Of a DNA stretch of 64,000 nucleotides, positions 37,201 to 51,242 are shown in pieces (the first letter of the stretch is position 1; each line of letters begins with the position of its first letter). A program made the position numbers and the translations under genes. The stretch is from Adineta steineri (taxonomy: Eukaryota > Rotifera > Eurotatoria > Adinetida > Adinetidae). The notes beneath the pieces were generated by a model that saw nothing but the letters and a program-made list of their open reading frames with translations, had not been told where the DNA came from and did no database searches. The stretch lies in assembly GCA_905250115.1 (NCBI GenBank), contig CAJNOI010000002.1:1453678-1517677 (forward strand), read 5' to 3'.

Positions 37201-40200
37201 ATTATTAAAATAAAATTTCTATTTTTTCTTTTTCTTTTTTTTGCACTTTTTCTATTATAGTACAAACCTTTTCATTAACAAATGAAATATTTGTTTGATG
37301 TTGTTGTTGTTCACTACCAGTTCCAATTGATGATGGATTAAATATAATATTAATTTTTGCTTGACTTTTAGGTGGAATTGTAATTGTATCTTGATCAGTA
37401 TTTAGCGTAAAATTATTATTATTTGTCATTACTGTTTGATATGTTATTTGTTCATCAAGAGGATTTTCAAGTGTTATTTCTTGTGCAGTATTTCTTTTTA
37501 AAATGAAGAAAAAAAGGATTTTGTTTTTTAATTAAACATTTTTATTCTATTATTTACCCTCCAAGTGGTGCGTTCATAGATTGTAAATCAACTTTTCGTG
37601 GATTTGTACTTGTTAAATTAAGTTCATACCAAAATTCACCAATTTCTTCATTATAAAAAATCAAACTAAAAAAAAAGATTTTTTTTTTGTTTTTTCAAAA
37701 TATTCTTAGATATATCTAGTCTACATCAAAATCATGTAAATGAATATAATTATAGTGTCTAATATGGTCGATTACTCATTTTTCTTTTATAGATAAAATT
37801 TATTCGAGCAGAAATATATTCTTTCCGCGTATCTGAGTAGGTAAAGTACGATAAGAAATGAATAAATTTATAAAAGAAGTTTTTACTATTTCTTACCCTC
37901 CATTCCAATTACCAACTGTTTTCGGTTTAAAGAGAAGTTCATAACGTGCTTCACCATTTGCTTCTATTTCAATTGATTCAACACCCTTAATAAGGAAAAC
38001 CATTTATTTATTATAATTATATTCAAAATAGAACTTACAAAAACATCTGGTAATGTTTCGAATTCAACATCTAATCGTATTGGATGATCAAGTGGATTTT
38101 TCAATGGAATAATTAATGAATTTGAACCCTAAATTTAATAAATAAATAAAAATATATTTTTCTAAAATTGTATAGTTAAACATACTAAACATGGTGCTGT
38201 TAAATCGACTGTTGATTGTGGATTTGGTGGTTCAACATCAATATCAATTGTAAACCAAAGTGAATATTGAAAATCAGTTGGTTGATCGGGTTCAAGTGCT
38301 GGAATTTCATCTCCATCAGAATCAACATCTCTATTAAAATAAAATTTTCGAAGAATGGAAAAAAGCTTTCTTTTTATTAAGTTTCTATATACTTAATTGG
38401 CCATGGTCCTGGTTGAAAAACTACAACACCTTTATAATTGCCACGTTTTGGTGAACATATTTCAAAATCATATCGAGCTGTTTTCTTTTGTGGTATACAA
38501 ATATAGGGTGGTCCATGTACAAATGGAAGATTACATGTTACAAAGTATGCTGTACGTTTCGTTCGTTTATTTGATATATCAATAGAATGAGTTGTTCTAT
38601 TTAATGAATAAAAATTTAAACAAAAAAAAACAATTTATATTTAAACTTACGCTGTGCCAACTTTACTTTCAATTTGTAAATGACCAATCTAAGAAAAAAT
38701 AATTTTAAGATTATATCTATTAATTAAAAATAATTTCTATTTACAGGTGGTCCACGATCAGATTTACCACGTAGGATATATGTTTGTTGAAAACCTAAAT
38801 CAATATTATGAATTATCATTTGACCAGCAAATTTATCATCTTCAATTTGTGGATTAAATGTTAATAAATATTGATAAACTGATTTTGCTTCAACACGAAA
38901 TGCTTTTTGTCCAGAAAATGCTTTATGACCCGAAATACTAACTTCTACATTCCAATCATCTTCTGTTGAATTTGCCTAAAATAAAAGAAAAGAAAAATTT
39001 CGTTATTATTTAAAAATCTTATTTAATTTACAATCGGAATATTTTGTTGTACAGGTGCAAATACACTTGTTCTCATAAATAATGTTGCTGCTTGTTTTTC
39101 ATTTTCACTCTGTGTCATACAATTAACTTCAACTTCAAATTCACGCATATCATCACCACATGCTAATGTTATTTTTGTTAAATAAACGCCTGCTTTATCA
39201 GCTTGAAAACGAAATGGTAATTTAACAGTTAATTCTTCAAGTGGAAATGATAGATTTGATGGAAAAACAAAATTTGTTGTTGTTGATGATGATTGAACTT
39301 TAAATTCAGGTACACGAGAAAATGGATGTAAAGATTTATTTGCTGAATCAGGTAATTGTTCAGTTAAACCAAGTAATGTTTGCTTTTGTCGTTCGCGTTC
39401 TGATAATCCCTATTGAGTTTTAAGTAATAAATAAATAATAAGTTATTAAATTACAAGATGTTCGTGTTTTCTTTGTTTTACCTGCCAACGAACAGCAACT
39501 AGAGCATTGTGTCGTTGACTATTATGAACAGGAACATCAATATCGAATACACTTGATACGCCAACTACAGCTCGAAATCGTACTTTTCCTGGTTTAGCTA
39601 AATGAATAAAATAAAAATAGACTGATAGTTCATGTGTGAAATGAACATTACCTTTTTTCTGATCAACTTTTATTGCTTTTTCGCCTGATATGGAAAATGA
39701 TCTATTCAAGAAAATAAATATGTGTGTGAGTGTTTGTCATGAATAAGCAAATATTTAATGGAAACATACTCAGGTTTCTTTGGAATACCTTCGATTAGAA
39801 AAAGAAATTCTCCAATTTTTTCATTCATAAATACAAGTAATGCTTCACGACGTTTAGCTGTTGTTGCAATATATTGTACTTCAAATTGTGTTGTTTCATG
39901 TGCTTTTAATTCAATTGCATTTTGTTCAATAAAGAAACAATCAATATCTTGACTTATTTGTTTTTTCGTTTTTTTAAAATTTTGAAATAATTCTTCAATT
40001 GTTGCTTTTTTATTTCTATTTGAAAAATAAAGAAATAAACAAAAAAAAGTTTTTGTTTTAATAAAAACATACTCGTCATTTAATGTAGCTAATGGATTTT
40101 TCATTTCTTGTGTATTTTCAGATGAATTAATAAGAACAACTTGAAATAATCCACCTTGATCAAATGGATTTGTTATCTCAAGTGCTGATTTCGTTATTTT

Positions 40201-43200
40201 ATAAATTGGTGCTTCTATTCGATGAGTTTTCTAATTTAATGGAAAAAAAGATTTTCAGATATAAATAATAAAAACACTAAATTTAATTTCTTTTTAAATA
40301 AATAAATTAAACAACACCAATATATAGGACACATATTAGAATTATAATAACAAACAACAGTTATTTCTCTTTTTTTTACCTTTGTGGAATAGACACACTA
40401 ATAAAGAAGAAGAAGAAGAATTTTAGAAAAAAAACATGCATAATATAAAGAATAATTATAAATAATAGATTTTATTTTTATTACTTACTTTTGCTGTTAT
40501 TGTTTGTATTGAACCTTGTAAATTAAAAACCATAGGTGTACCTGAACATGCATTTAATCGTTTGGCATTTAATAATAGAACAGCATCAGTGGGTCGAAGA
40601 CGTTTATTTTTACATTGTACAGCAACCAATAATGATGTTTTGCCTGGTATACTTAATGTATTACCTTTGACAAGTTGAAATTCATCAGCATCACGACCAA
40701 TAACATTTAATGAATAAACTAATGGTTGTGGACTTGGATTTGTTATTTTAACTTGTGATGTTGATGGTTCATGTAAAATACCAGTAAATTGTATTGTACC
40801 ACGAGTTAAGAAATCCGATAAATGTTCATATAAATAACAAACAAGTAAACACATACATATAGGATCAGCACGTGTTATATCTAATGCTTGAAGATCATAT
40901 TCAAGACCGAGTTGTAATAAACAAGAAACAAGTATAAGTGCATTTTGTAAATATTGTTCACCACTTGTTGGATGAACATACATACGTTTTAATTGAGGTT
41001 CAATCTAATAACAAAACGTTCGAATTTTGTTTTTGAAAATAAATTCTACGTACTAAAAATGGACAATAAGCTCCTAATACTGTAGCAAGTACAATACTAT
41101 CCACAAGATCAATATCAAAATTAACAATCCATCGACCAGATGGCATATCAGCTGAAATTAAAAATATAATATAATGACATTAACTTTCAAAAATAAATAA
41201 AATCGACCCAAAAGAAAAAAAGAAGATACTAAATTCTGCTAATTTAATTTTAAAATATTTTGTGCATGCTATATAGCATGTCATCTAAAGATAATTGGAA
41301 TAACTTAAAAATCTTTTCTACAACTATGACTATGGAAAGGCAACTAGTTTAATTAATGATATATCTTATTAATTATGTGCACTTACTAGATCACAATATA
41401 ATCGACATACTACTGTATGAATGATCTGAAATAAATAATTATTAGTTGCGTATTCTATATATGCTGGTAACAAAGTTCACATATTCTATCTAGATAATAG
41501 ACGTTGAATAGCTTCATTATCTAACTACAGGAAGTTCTTGTCACATTCTAATAGTGGATTCATACGAGTATATTATAATTCACTGAATAGTTTTTTCTAT
41601 TTTTAATCAGATTTATTTCTTCAAATATTAAAAATTCTAAGTTTCACTTTCTTTTTTTTTATAGTATCTGTATTTATACTAGCAAAACTAAAACTAAAAA
41701 TATTCTTACATTGTTCACGATGTGCCCAAACTCGTTCACGATAATTTGAATAACAATAATTAAGCCATGTTAATAAAATTCGTTCACTAATACCATATAT
41801 ATTACTTGATACAGGATCAGTATTTATATCAGGCATTGGTTGAGTTCGATCAGGAATACCTAATTGTTCATAAGATCTAGGAGTAACACGACCAAGTACA
41901 AGAGTCTAAGAAATAAAATAAAATAATTTCATTACATTGAATAGAAAAATAATTACTTTAAGAATTTGCATAAGTACATCAATCCATGATTTTTTAGATA
42001 CAGCTTCAAAAACTTCATTTGATAGATGAAGTGGTTTTGTACGTTCATGAGCAAATTCAGTATCTTTTTGATCAGTTGGTAAACTTGGTGATAAAGCATT
42101 ATCACGCATTTGTGCATAAACTTTATATAAATCTGGTGGAAGAAGAAATTCTGGACGAATAAAAGCAGTACACGAACCTTGTGTTCTATTAAATAAAAAA
42201 AAGTTATTTTTTTCCTTTTAAAGAAAATTTATTAATTCTACTTTAAAAATAATAATAGTAAACGATGTTGCCATAAATATTGTTTTGTTGCTTCATCTTT
42301 CTTTTTTGGTGGAACAGCATTTTGTGGTATACCTGGTAATGAATGTCCACTTAAATATGTTATCATATCATATATTGTTTTTTGTTCTTCTTTTGCAGTT
42401 TGCTTTGTTCCATTTGTTTCAAATTGTCGACGAAATAATCCACTGAAAAAAAAATTATTTTTGTTTTAAATAAATTCGGTTCAATGAAAAATTACTTTCG
42501 AAATGATTGAGGAATTCGAACTGGATTTATATCTTTAGGCCAACCTTGATTAGAATACCATCGTTCAAGAGTTGATACAAGCCATTGCACTGTTTTAGAT
42601 TCATTATCTAAATATGGCATTGAAGCAGCATGTAATTCTTGAGTAAAAGTTGTTCCCTCATTAAGTGTATGTGATGAATTAGAATGCATATGACCATAAG
42701 GTGTCTAAAATATTTAATAAATATTTAATTAGTGAAAAAGAAAAGAAAGTTGTTTATAACTGATTAAAATATGATGTTCATGATCTTTAGAAAATGCACT
42801 TGATAAATTATGCATAAAAAATGAAATTAAGATTTATAAAATAAGTCTCTTTTTGTGACTAGTCAAAGATAATCTAAACACAGACACGAGTAAATATCTT
42901 GTTTTTTCTTCTGGAAATATGTGTCATTTTATGTATGCACAATTCAGAACTATCTGCATTAGACTTATTAATAAATCTTATTTTAATCTAGACTTTCGGT
43001 AATACTTAGAGGATTTAATATAATCCATTCAAAAGCTATAGAAAACCTACGCATACATATATTCCGTTACTTTATTTTATTTTGAGAACTACATGATATA
43101 TTTACCGGAGAACGTTCATTTCGATTTTGCCCTGATGCATTGTCTTCAATGGATCCTTCATCCATTGTATGATCAGTTTGATCAAATGTTGCACTTGTAC

Positions 43201-46200
43201 TTGTATTCGGTCGTGAACTTGAACTTGTTACTGCTCGTTTTTGAACTAATAATGGTTCACCTATACATGTATATCAAAAATTCGTTTTTTTTAATTCTTA
43301 TAATAATAAATAATTACATACCACTTGAATTACTTTCATCAGATTTAATTCGACTTCCTTTCATAATTTGACCTGGTTGTACAACAATTTGATAATCATT
43401 TTCTGATTTCCATAAAAATGAATAACATGTAAATATTGAATTATCAGCTGTAACATAAACTTCATATTCAAAACTAAAATATAGAAGAATAATAATAAAA
43501 AGAAAGATATGTAAATATATAACTAACCAATTTTTTTCTTCATCAATTATTTTCAGAACAATCAATTCTGAATATGACTGAGTACTACTAAAAGATATTT
43601 TCATTTGAAAATCTTGTGGTTTATCCATATTAATTATTGCTGGTTCAGTAAATGCTGCACGAAATTCATATGAAGCATCAATTGGTTTATCATTAGCTAA
43701 GATAATTAATCGTGTATTTCTAAAAACAAAATATATAAAAAATCAATAATATTTATTTTTATTGGAATTTAAACTTACTTTTCAAAACCTTCTGGTCGTA
43801 TGCGAACTGTTCCAGTACTTTCAATATCAAGTGGTACTGGTGGAAGAATTAAACGTCTTGGTTCAAATATTAATTTCGGTAGTAATAATTCACCGGTTAA
43901 TTCAATATATGTATACGGTGTTTCTTGATTATGATTTATATAAAGTGGTATACGTGTTTTATATGTCCCAGGTTTATTTGGTGCAAAATTAATTTTAAAT
44001 GAAAATATTTCTTTCGAATCAATTTCTCCTTCCGGACCCATACTTGTTGATGAACTTACAAATGCTGTAAGTGATGAATGTAATACTCGAAATATATCAT
44101 GATCTAATGTCACATTATTACGTAAATCAAGTTGCCAATGTATTCGTTTTTTACTATTATTCATTAATATAATTTCTTGACAATCAAAATAAGCATTTTG
44201 TTTCATGGCATTAAATTGTGTTGGATACATTTGAAAATGTAAATCTTTTGTTGATAATTGTAAACAATCTGATAATGCTGTTGCATGTATACGACGACGT
44301 ATTGGTGGATGTGATGGTTGTACGGATTGTCGTTCAGATGCACTTATTTCACGGTCAGGATGTGAAGCTGATCGAGGTTTAGATGCTTGAGATAAACCTT
44401 CGACATTCAGTAATGGTGGACATGTTCGTATTGGAAGAAAAAATTCATAAAATGCAATCTTAAAAATAGTTTATTTTTAGTTTTTTGATAAGAATGAAAA
44501 TGAAAAAAACAAACTTCAGTTGGTATAAGAATAAGTTCAGCTTCAATTGATTCATTTGGTTGAACAGTAATACTATATATCTGACCATTTTTTGTACAAC
44601 ATTCTTCATTACCTATGGATTGAATTAATCGATAATCGAAAGAAGAATTTAAAAACGAAATTTACCGATAGCTGGATGAGTTTCAACACTAAAATCTGGA
44701 TATTTCGAAAGATTTATTTCAACAACACCTTTGACATTCCCCTATGACAAAAAAAACGAAATTATTATACAATATATCCACCGATTCATTTTCATATAGA
44801 AAATTTTCTGTTTAAAAATATTATAGACATATGTATTATTATCCCATGATGTATGTATTTATCTTGTAAATGTAATTTATAATTTCTCAAAAGATATAAA
44901 GAGTAGAAATGTTATAAATGTGCTTCAGGTACCATTGTGATATATATAGTTATTATAAAACAATGAATCTATATTTTTCTTTTATATTTTATTTTTCTCG
45001 TTCATTCGATCAAAGACAAAAAAAAAAGATTTAGAGAATCACCACCATGCACCATCACATGGAAGACAACTGCAGGTACTACATCCACGTGAATCAAGAT
45101 GGCTACCACAATTGCATGGAGCAAAGCATAACATTGAGGCACAAAATGGATTTTGTAATTGAAATATATTTGGAAATGAAATAGCTCGATGTTGTTCGCC
45201 GACTGATGCAGCAGGTTTGGCCGAAACCAAAAATGTAGCACAGACAAGAAGAGAAACAATAATGGCAATGATTTGAGTACGCATGATAATAATAGTCGAA
45301 TGAATAATATTTTCGAAATTTAACTTCAGTATTTATTAGTATTTAGATCAAGTCATCTGTTGATTTTCTCAAGTACCCACGCCTTCAATTGATAACATTT
45401 AAATTCATTTTGTTCTTAAATTACATTTTATATCGCCCACAAAATAAAAAAATAGAGCAGTAAGAAGTATTCTTAGTACTCTATTACAATAAGACTGATA
45501 TTACGTCGATTTATAAATATTTACTAAATAACATCTTTTCTTATCATTTATCAGTGTTGATTAATTGATGATAGATTTCGATTTTGTTCTTAACTTATAA
45601 GAACTAAATCTATACTGTACGAACTAATATCTAGTTTTTTTTCCGACGCACATTCTCTTCAAACTGCTATCTAACCCATCATCAACAATTAAAGTGTTAA
45701 CAAATAATCATATAATGAGAACAAATAAATACTCGCTAGTTTTCTTATTTTGCGCTATTATACATTATTTACAATCATGCAAACTACACGTATATTTATT
45801 ATATTATGCCTTATTGGTACTCTTTTAACCTGTGTTCTATCAGATATGAATATGGCTAATAATGATGATAATGATTTCGATTTAATCGATGGAAATCATG
45901 CAATAGCAAAACGATTTTTAATGCATACATCACATCATCATGATCCAATGCGTCATGATCCAATGCATCAAAAGCAATGTGTTCGATGTAAATTTAGCCT
46001 TGCTCGTTGTTGTTTACCAAATATTTGTGTTAAACGACGTCTTCGTACAGATAAATGTCTTCGTGTTAAAGGTTAAATAACTTTGCTATGTTTTATATAT
46101 TCTTCAATTCAATACTATTTTCTCTTAATTAGTTTTTTTTTAAATAAATAAATTATATACCAGCGATAAAAATAAAAATTTCTTTTTTTCTTTTTACCTT

Positions 46201-49200
46201 ATTTTCAATATGAAATGGTTTGGCTGCTTTCATTAATATTGGTACACCATTAAAATTAAATTCTCCTTCAGGTATATTAATATCAGGTTCAACAACATCA
46301 CCTGTCATACGTATTTCTTGTTCTTTTTGTCCGAGTACTTTTAAACCAAATTTAATATCGAATTTAATTAATTCGACAGGTGTTACTTCAATAGTTACAC
46401 TTGTTTGTGAACCAGCTGAAACTAGACCATTAGCTGGTGTTATAATAACACCAGGACAAGGATTTGGATCAATAATCTTAAGAATAAAAAAAATAGAATT
46501 TATTTTCTTTTTAATATCAAATATTACTTCATAGAAAAGATGATTTGTTCCTTCATTAATAATTGTAAATGTTTGTTTTGATGTCATATTAACTGGTATT
46601 GTACCAAAATTAACACGTTTTTCTAAAATACGATATTTTCCTTTCCCAATTTGTGCAACACATTGAAGTGTAACAGTTGTTTCATTATTTGTTTTCAATG
46701 AACGATTATTTCCTGAAATTTTTCGTGTATCATTTGTTGAAAAAACATGCAATGTAAAATAATTTTCTACTGGTGCTTGTGTACTACCATACCAAACAAC
46801 TTCACAATCAATTGTTTGATAAGGTTCAATAATTCCTAAGAAAATTATTTTTTCCTTTAAATTTTTTTATTAAAAATAAATTCAAAAAAACAAACCTGTT
46901 GCTGGACGAATTGAAAATGCTGTTCCTTTTGGTCCAATAACAGGTTCCCAACGAAATTCAGCTGGTGCATTTAATGGATTATATAAATGAACAACTTTTC
47001 GAAAAGAATCTTCTGCTAATAAATGTGGTAATGAACGTATGACAAGTCTTTCTGTTGATAATTTTACAGTTGGTTGACGAACATCAGCAATTATTTTAAC
47101 ATAATGACGATAAAAATTATTAATTATATATGAAATTGAACGTTGATAAAGACCAATTTGTGATGGTTCAAATGTTATTGGAAATTGTACATGAGATTTT
47201 CCAGGTATAACTTGACATAATGGTGATGTCATTTTTAAAGCCGGTGACTCAACCTAAATCAAAATTTTAATTTTAATTAACACAAAAAAAAAAAATTTTT
47301 TTTACATCAATTTGAACAACAATAAATTGATCAAGATTATTGAGTACGGATAAAAATTTTGTAACAGTTGCATTAACACATACATCACCGAAATTTAATT
47401 CAGCTGGTCCTAAATTTACAAAAAAATGTATTTTTTTTTAATTAAAAAAAAATGTTTAATTTACCAACAACAACTTTAAATAATTGACTTGGTGTTAATT
47501 GTATAGCACAATCTTTTTTTTCTTTTAAGGTTGTTGGAACAGAATTAAGACCTTCTTTTAATGGTTTATGTAATAATGTTTGTTCTTGTTCAGCTAATTC
47601 TGATGTTGTTGGTAAACGAAATTTCCAATTAGGATACGACGGAACTTTAATATAAAAGAAAATGATAGGAAAAAAAAAGATTTTTTTTATATACGCATCT
47701 TTTTTTCCCCTCTCTGCCGTTTTTTTTTACTTCTTGTATCGGATAATCACGCACAACTTATTCTATTTTTTCTTCCTTTTCTGTTCCTTTTTTTTTTGCT
47801 ATTTTAAAAAATAGTTTTTTTTAATAAGATAATATACATAAGTTTTTGACGTTGTTATTAAAAGCATAAATGAAAGAAAAAGAAAAAGGATCAAATATGT
47901 GGAAATTCATTAAAATTTTGATTATGTTAAGTATTCTTGAATAGAAAAATCTCACTAAAACAAAAATATATATCATGCTTTTTGTAAATCACTTGATAAA
48001 ACTTGTCTACGAATAATACTATAAAAAGATGTACCCTTATCATTTTTAATTCAATAGAAAAATCTTTTAATGTCCTTTTAACGTCGATAGGAGTCAAAAA
48101 AACACTATATATGACATGCATTGCTTATTCATTTAATCAATGAAAATAAAAGTTTGGGCTTTTTAACAATCAATAATAAAAAATTATTCTCTGAGATTTA
48201 TATTTAATTATTTTCATACTTCTTGCTTTATTAACATTTTTTTCCACTTCAGCTAAAGCAATTCGAGGTGATTCAAGATTATTGCCTGGTTTTATTCCAA
48301 GATCTGTATCAGTATCATATTTTTTATATTCTCTAAAATACAATATATATCGAACTTCAATTATAATCTTGTTTTTACTTTGTTCGTTTAACTTCTGTTC
48401 GTTGAAATCTTTGTTCATTAAATAATTCATTATAAGGTTTCTTATGCATTTCAATTTGTTTCCTTTCTTTATCTGTATATGCATAATCAGGATCAACATA
48501 ATTATATCGTTCTTCTCTAGTAAATGGTGTTCTAAATATAAATAAATTATAATGATAGTTCTTAATTGATATTTTTCTTTCTTTTCAACATACATAAAAC
48601 TGTCACTTCGATTAAATGGACCAATACTTTTAGCACGATCATTTGGAAATGAAACTTTATGTTTTTTAAAATTATTTAAATATGTGCTTGATGATCGTTT
48701 TATATGTGTTGTATCATGAGCACTATTTAATATAGCTGCTCGAGGATAAAATGATTTTAATGAATCTTGTGTTGTATTTACATTAATACCAACTTCATTG
48801 GAAATTAATGGTTTTAAACCTATGAAAAAAAATAGTATTTTTATTTGTTTTAGGAAGAAACTATTCGATGTTTGATAATTACCCATATTAAATTTTTCTG
48901 GTGGTATTTCAGTAATCATTGATGCATGACCAGTTAATACACATTGAGCTTGATGAATAGCTTTGGATTGAGTATAAACTGGTGCAGCAGAATTAATAAC
49001 TGCTCCAACTACTTCACAGACAAGTGTTTTATTAATAGTACCTAAGAGGAGAAAAAAAAACAAGATGATACATGACAATAAGTTGAATCAACCGACCTAT
49101 TTGATGCGGAAGAAATGTCACAGTAATTTTTAATTTTTGTCTTGGTTTTAATTTTCCACAAGCTGGTTCAACAGCAAAGTTAGCGATTGATGGAAAACGA

Positions 49201-50680
49201 AAATCAATTGGTTTATGATCTGATTGATTATATATATGAATATTTTGTTCATATTTTTGTCCAATATATGTTGTTGGAAATTGTAATTCATGAGGTTCAA
49301 GTGATAAAACAACTGGTAATGCTGTTCCAGCTACAGCTATTTCAAGTTTTGTTTTACTATGTTCAATTTTTGATAGACCAGGACTTGCACCTAATAATTC
49401 AAAATACATAAATGCAGCAACATCACGTCTTGGTGGTAAATCAAGCGTTGTTGCAAATGCTTGTTTAGGTGGATAAGCTCTTATTTTACGAAGAAAAAAA
49501 GATAATTATATAAATAAATTATTGAATTTCTTTTTACCTTGGACTAAAACGAAAAAATAATGGACGTTTTTCAAATGGACTAAGTATGCCTTGATTTGGA
49601 AAAACAGTAATAATAGAATTTAATGGATTCATAGTATATTCAGTAACAGATTCTTCATTTTGAGCAAAATCCTAGAAGAATAATATTGATTAGATATTTG
49701 TTTTTTTTACATGTAAAATTTTACTGTTGGTTTAGAATCATCAATTAATGCTGAATAAGCAACTGATTCAGGTGAATCATTATATAGAACAGCTAATGCA
49801 GTAAGATCACAACCATAATAACAAGAACCAAAATTAAGTTTTTGTAATTCTTCTTGATTTTCAGGATGAAGTAAACATAAACGTCGATTCATAATATTTC
49901 CTTTTAATTTTATTTCATGAGTTTTATGACATGCTTCTAATCTAAGATAATTAAAAAAAACACAATTTCTCTTTGTTTTTTTTCTAAAATAATCCTAATT
50001 TAACATACGTAGCAATATCATCAATTACCATCAATGCTGATGTTAATAGAGAAATCTCGACCGAAACAGATGAATTAGGTTGAACAGTTGCTGTTTGTGG
50101 TGCAAATGTAATTGGATGTTTACCTTTATAAGTAATTTTATAACTTGCTGGTGTACTACCAGTATTTCTAACAGAAATCTTTCTATAAACAGTTTTATTA
50201 TCAGCAACATGAATACCAAAATCAACCATATCTAAATAAATTAAATATGAACCGTTCAGTTTTGTAATTAAATTTAAGTACCATCAACTGAGATTTCTGA
50301 TCGTGCTGGAAAAGCATATAGAGGAATTTTAATTTCTTGTCCATCAATATCAACAACAATAGTATCACGTTGTTCTTGATTGAATTTTGCTATATATTCA
50401 ACAACACCTGTTACTTCAAGACCAGGTGGAACAGGTTGATCTGGATTTTGAACGATTAATTGAAAATCCTTTACAAAAATAAAAATGAAAGAAAGAGATA
50501 AAAAAAACATGATCGATCTACCTTATTCGATGGTCGAAATATTTGGATACGTTTACTTTTAGTTCCTACATTTTTCACATGAATTGTCTGTCGATAAAGA
50601 TTATTTTGAATAGCATGAGGAAATCTAATTTCATGTGGTTCAATAACAACTGCAAGATCCTTATAACGCATTTTTTTCAA
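34299..50680 (-). CDS. CFAP47: Cilia and flagella associated protein 47
   Basis: Very large axonemal protein of repeated ASH/MSP-type immunoglobulin-like domains with a calponin-homology (CH) domain in the middle; needed for sperm flagella in mammals. I estimate about 3,000 residues in some 45 exons. The N-terminus (50680, LAVVIEPHEIRFPH) starts the first Ig-like module. Others follow, for example LSLEPHELQFPTTYIGQKYE and RILEKRVNFGTIPVNMTSKQ. The CH region lies at about 40,800-42,700 (TVQWLVSTLERWYSNQ, RWIVNFDIDLVDSIVLATVL, YVHPTSGEQYLQNALILVSC). The last exon, 34299-34528, ends with the family tail (QWKYVVHGVLPQYEPP, FILENLQLHQTAISSPIKG) and is reached over a 924-bp intron (34529-35452). 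Most introns are 45-80 bp; a few are 0.35-1.4 kb, one carrying two nested genes. No frameshift was seen in the parts read. Confidence 0.9.
45039..45284 (-). CDS. Secreted antistasin-like cysteine-rich peptide
   Basis: An intronless 81-aa precursor. Residues 1-22 are a clear signal peptide (MRTQIIAIIVSLLVCATFLV, then SAKP). The C-terminal 35 residues hold eight cysteines spaced C-x4-C-x3-C-x-C-x8-C-x2-C-x-C-x2-C, with the DSRGCSTCSC ending typical of antistasin-type modules, which in leeches and other invertebrates inhibit serine proteases. Only one module is present, ending DGAWW. It lies inside a ~1.45-kb CFAP47 intron (about 44750-46196) on the same strand as CFAP47 and diverges from the peptide gene at 45777. 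Inhibitor function is inference from the spacing alone. Confidence 0.65.
   Translation of the reverse strand: MRTQIIAIIVSLLVCATFLVSAKPAASVGEQHRAISFPNIFQLQNPFCASMLCFAPCNCGSHLDSRGCSTCSCLPCDGAWW
45285..45776. promoter_or_regulatory. Shared divergent promoter region of the nested peptide genes
   Basis: 492 bp between the two divergent starts, inside the CFAP47 intron. AT-rich, no clear TATA at the expected distance on either side; CATATAATG near 45710 is the nearest for the plus gene. Regulation of both from this space is inferred from layout only. Confidence 0.35.
45777..46076 (+). CDS. Secreted cysteine-rich peptide precursor with dibasic site
   Basis: 99 residues without introns. Residues 1-22 are a hydrophobic signal peptide (IFIILCLIGTLLTCVLS). 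An acidic pro-region (NNDDNDFDLIDG) ends at a dibasic KR followed by FLMHTSHHHD. The predicted mature part is His/Met-rich at first (two HDPM repeats), then carries six cysteines spaced C-x2-C-x6-CC-x4-C-x9-C in a strongly basic tail (VKRRLRTDKCLRVKG). The layout is that of a processed peptide, for instance a hormone or an antimicrobial peptide, but I recognise no family. It lies antisense within the CFAP47 intron. The open frame extends upstream only through a non-ATG codon, so 45777 is the start. Confidence 0.6.
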   Translation: MQTTRIFIILCLIGTLLTCVLSDMNMANNDDNDFDLIDGNHAIAKRFLMHTSHHHDPMRHDPMHQKQCVRCKFSLARCCLPNICVKRRLRTDKCLRVKG

Positions 50681-51242
50681 AAAATGATACAGTGTTTTTT
50701 TTGTGATTGAATTTTGGTCGGTAGGAACAATTCACCATATTTAAAAATCAATGTCAAGCAACGTCCTCTATGATTATGAATGAATATTTTTTTAACACAT
50801 TAATGCATTTTATATAATCAATTAAGGAACTGCGTTACATTCCATGTCCACACGTGTTTACATGATCATGTGTTCGATCGCAGCAGAACTATTATATGCA
50901 CTTAGATAAAAGTTCATGGTTATTATTGCGCCTGCTGAGTTATAATTGAACAGTATTAGATCTTTTCTTTTTAGTCCTGATCTATATCGATAGGTCAAGT
51001 GATCACGTGTATTAAAATAAATATATGTATATAGTATAAATCACATGGTTCGAACGAACGATTACTCGATGAGTCACAAGGAAAAAGACCTTTTTCTTTT
51101 TTTCGTATTTGACGTTTCTAACGGAGACATAACACTTTCTTTTTTTTACTCGTATTGTTAGTTTGACAAACAATAATTATTAAATGTTAATATATTTAGA
51201 TTATTTCTACACTTAAAATTGAAAGAGAGCAGTAGTGAAATC
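50681..51242. promoter_or_regulatory. Head-to-head promoter region, CFAP47 and BNIP3
   Basis: 562 bp between divergent starts. It includes CACGTG-containing words (ACACGTGTTTACATGATCAT at about 50852-50871 and TCACGTGT at about 51002), which are E-box-like, and AT-rich DNA. No mobile element was seen. Confidence 0.4.

Noticed and set aside
45002..45268. 88-codon minus frame overlapping the antistasin-like gene
   Set aside because: Overlaps it in another frame; the 45039-45284 frame has the signal peptide and cysteine module, so this one is its shadow.
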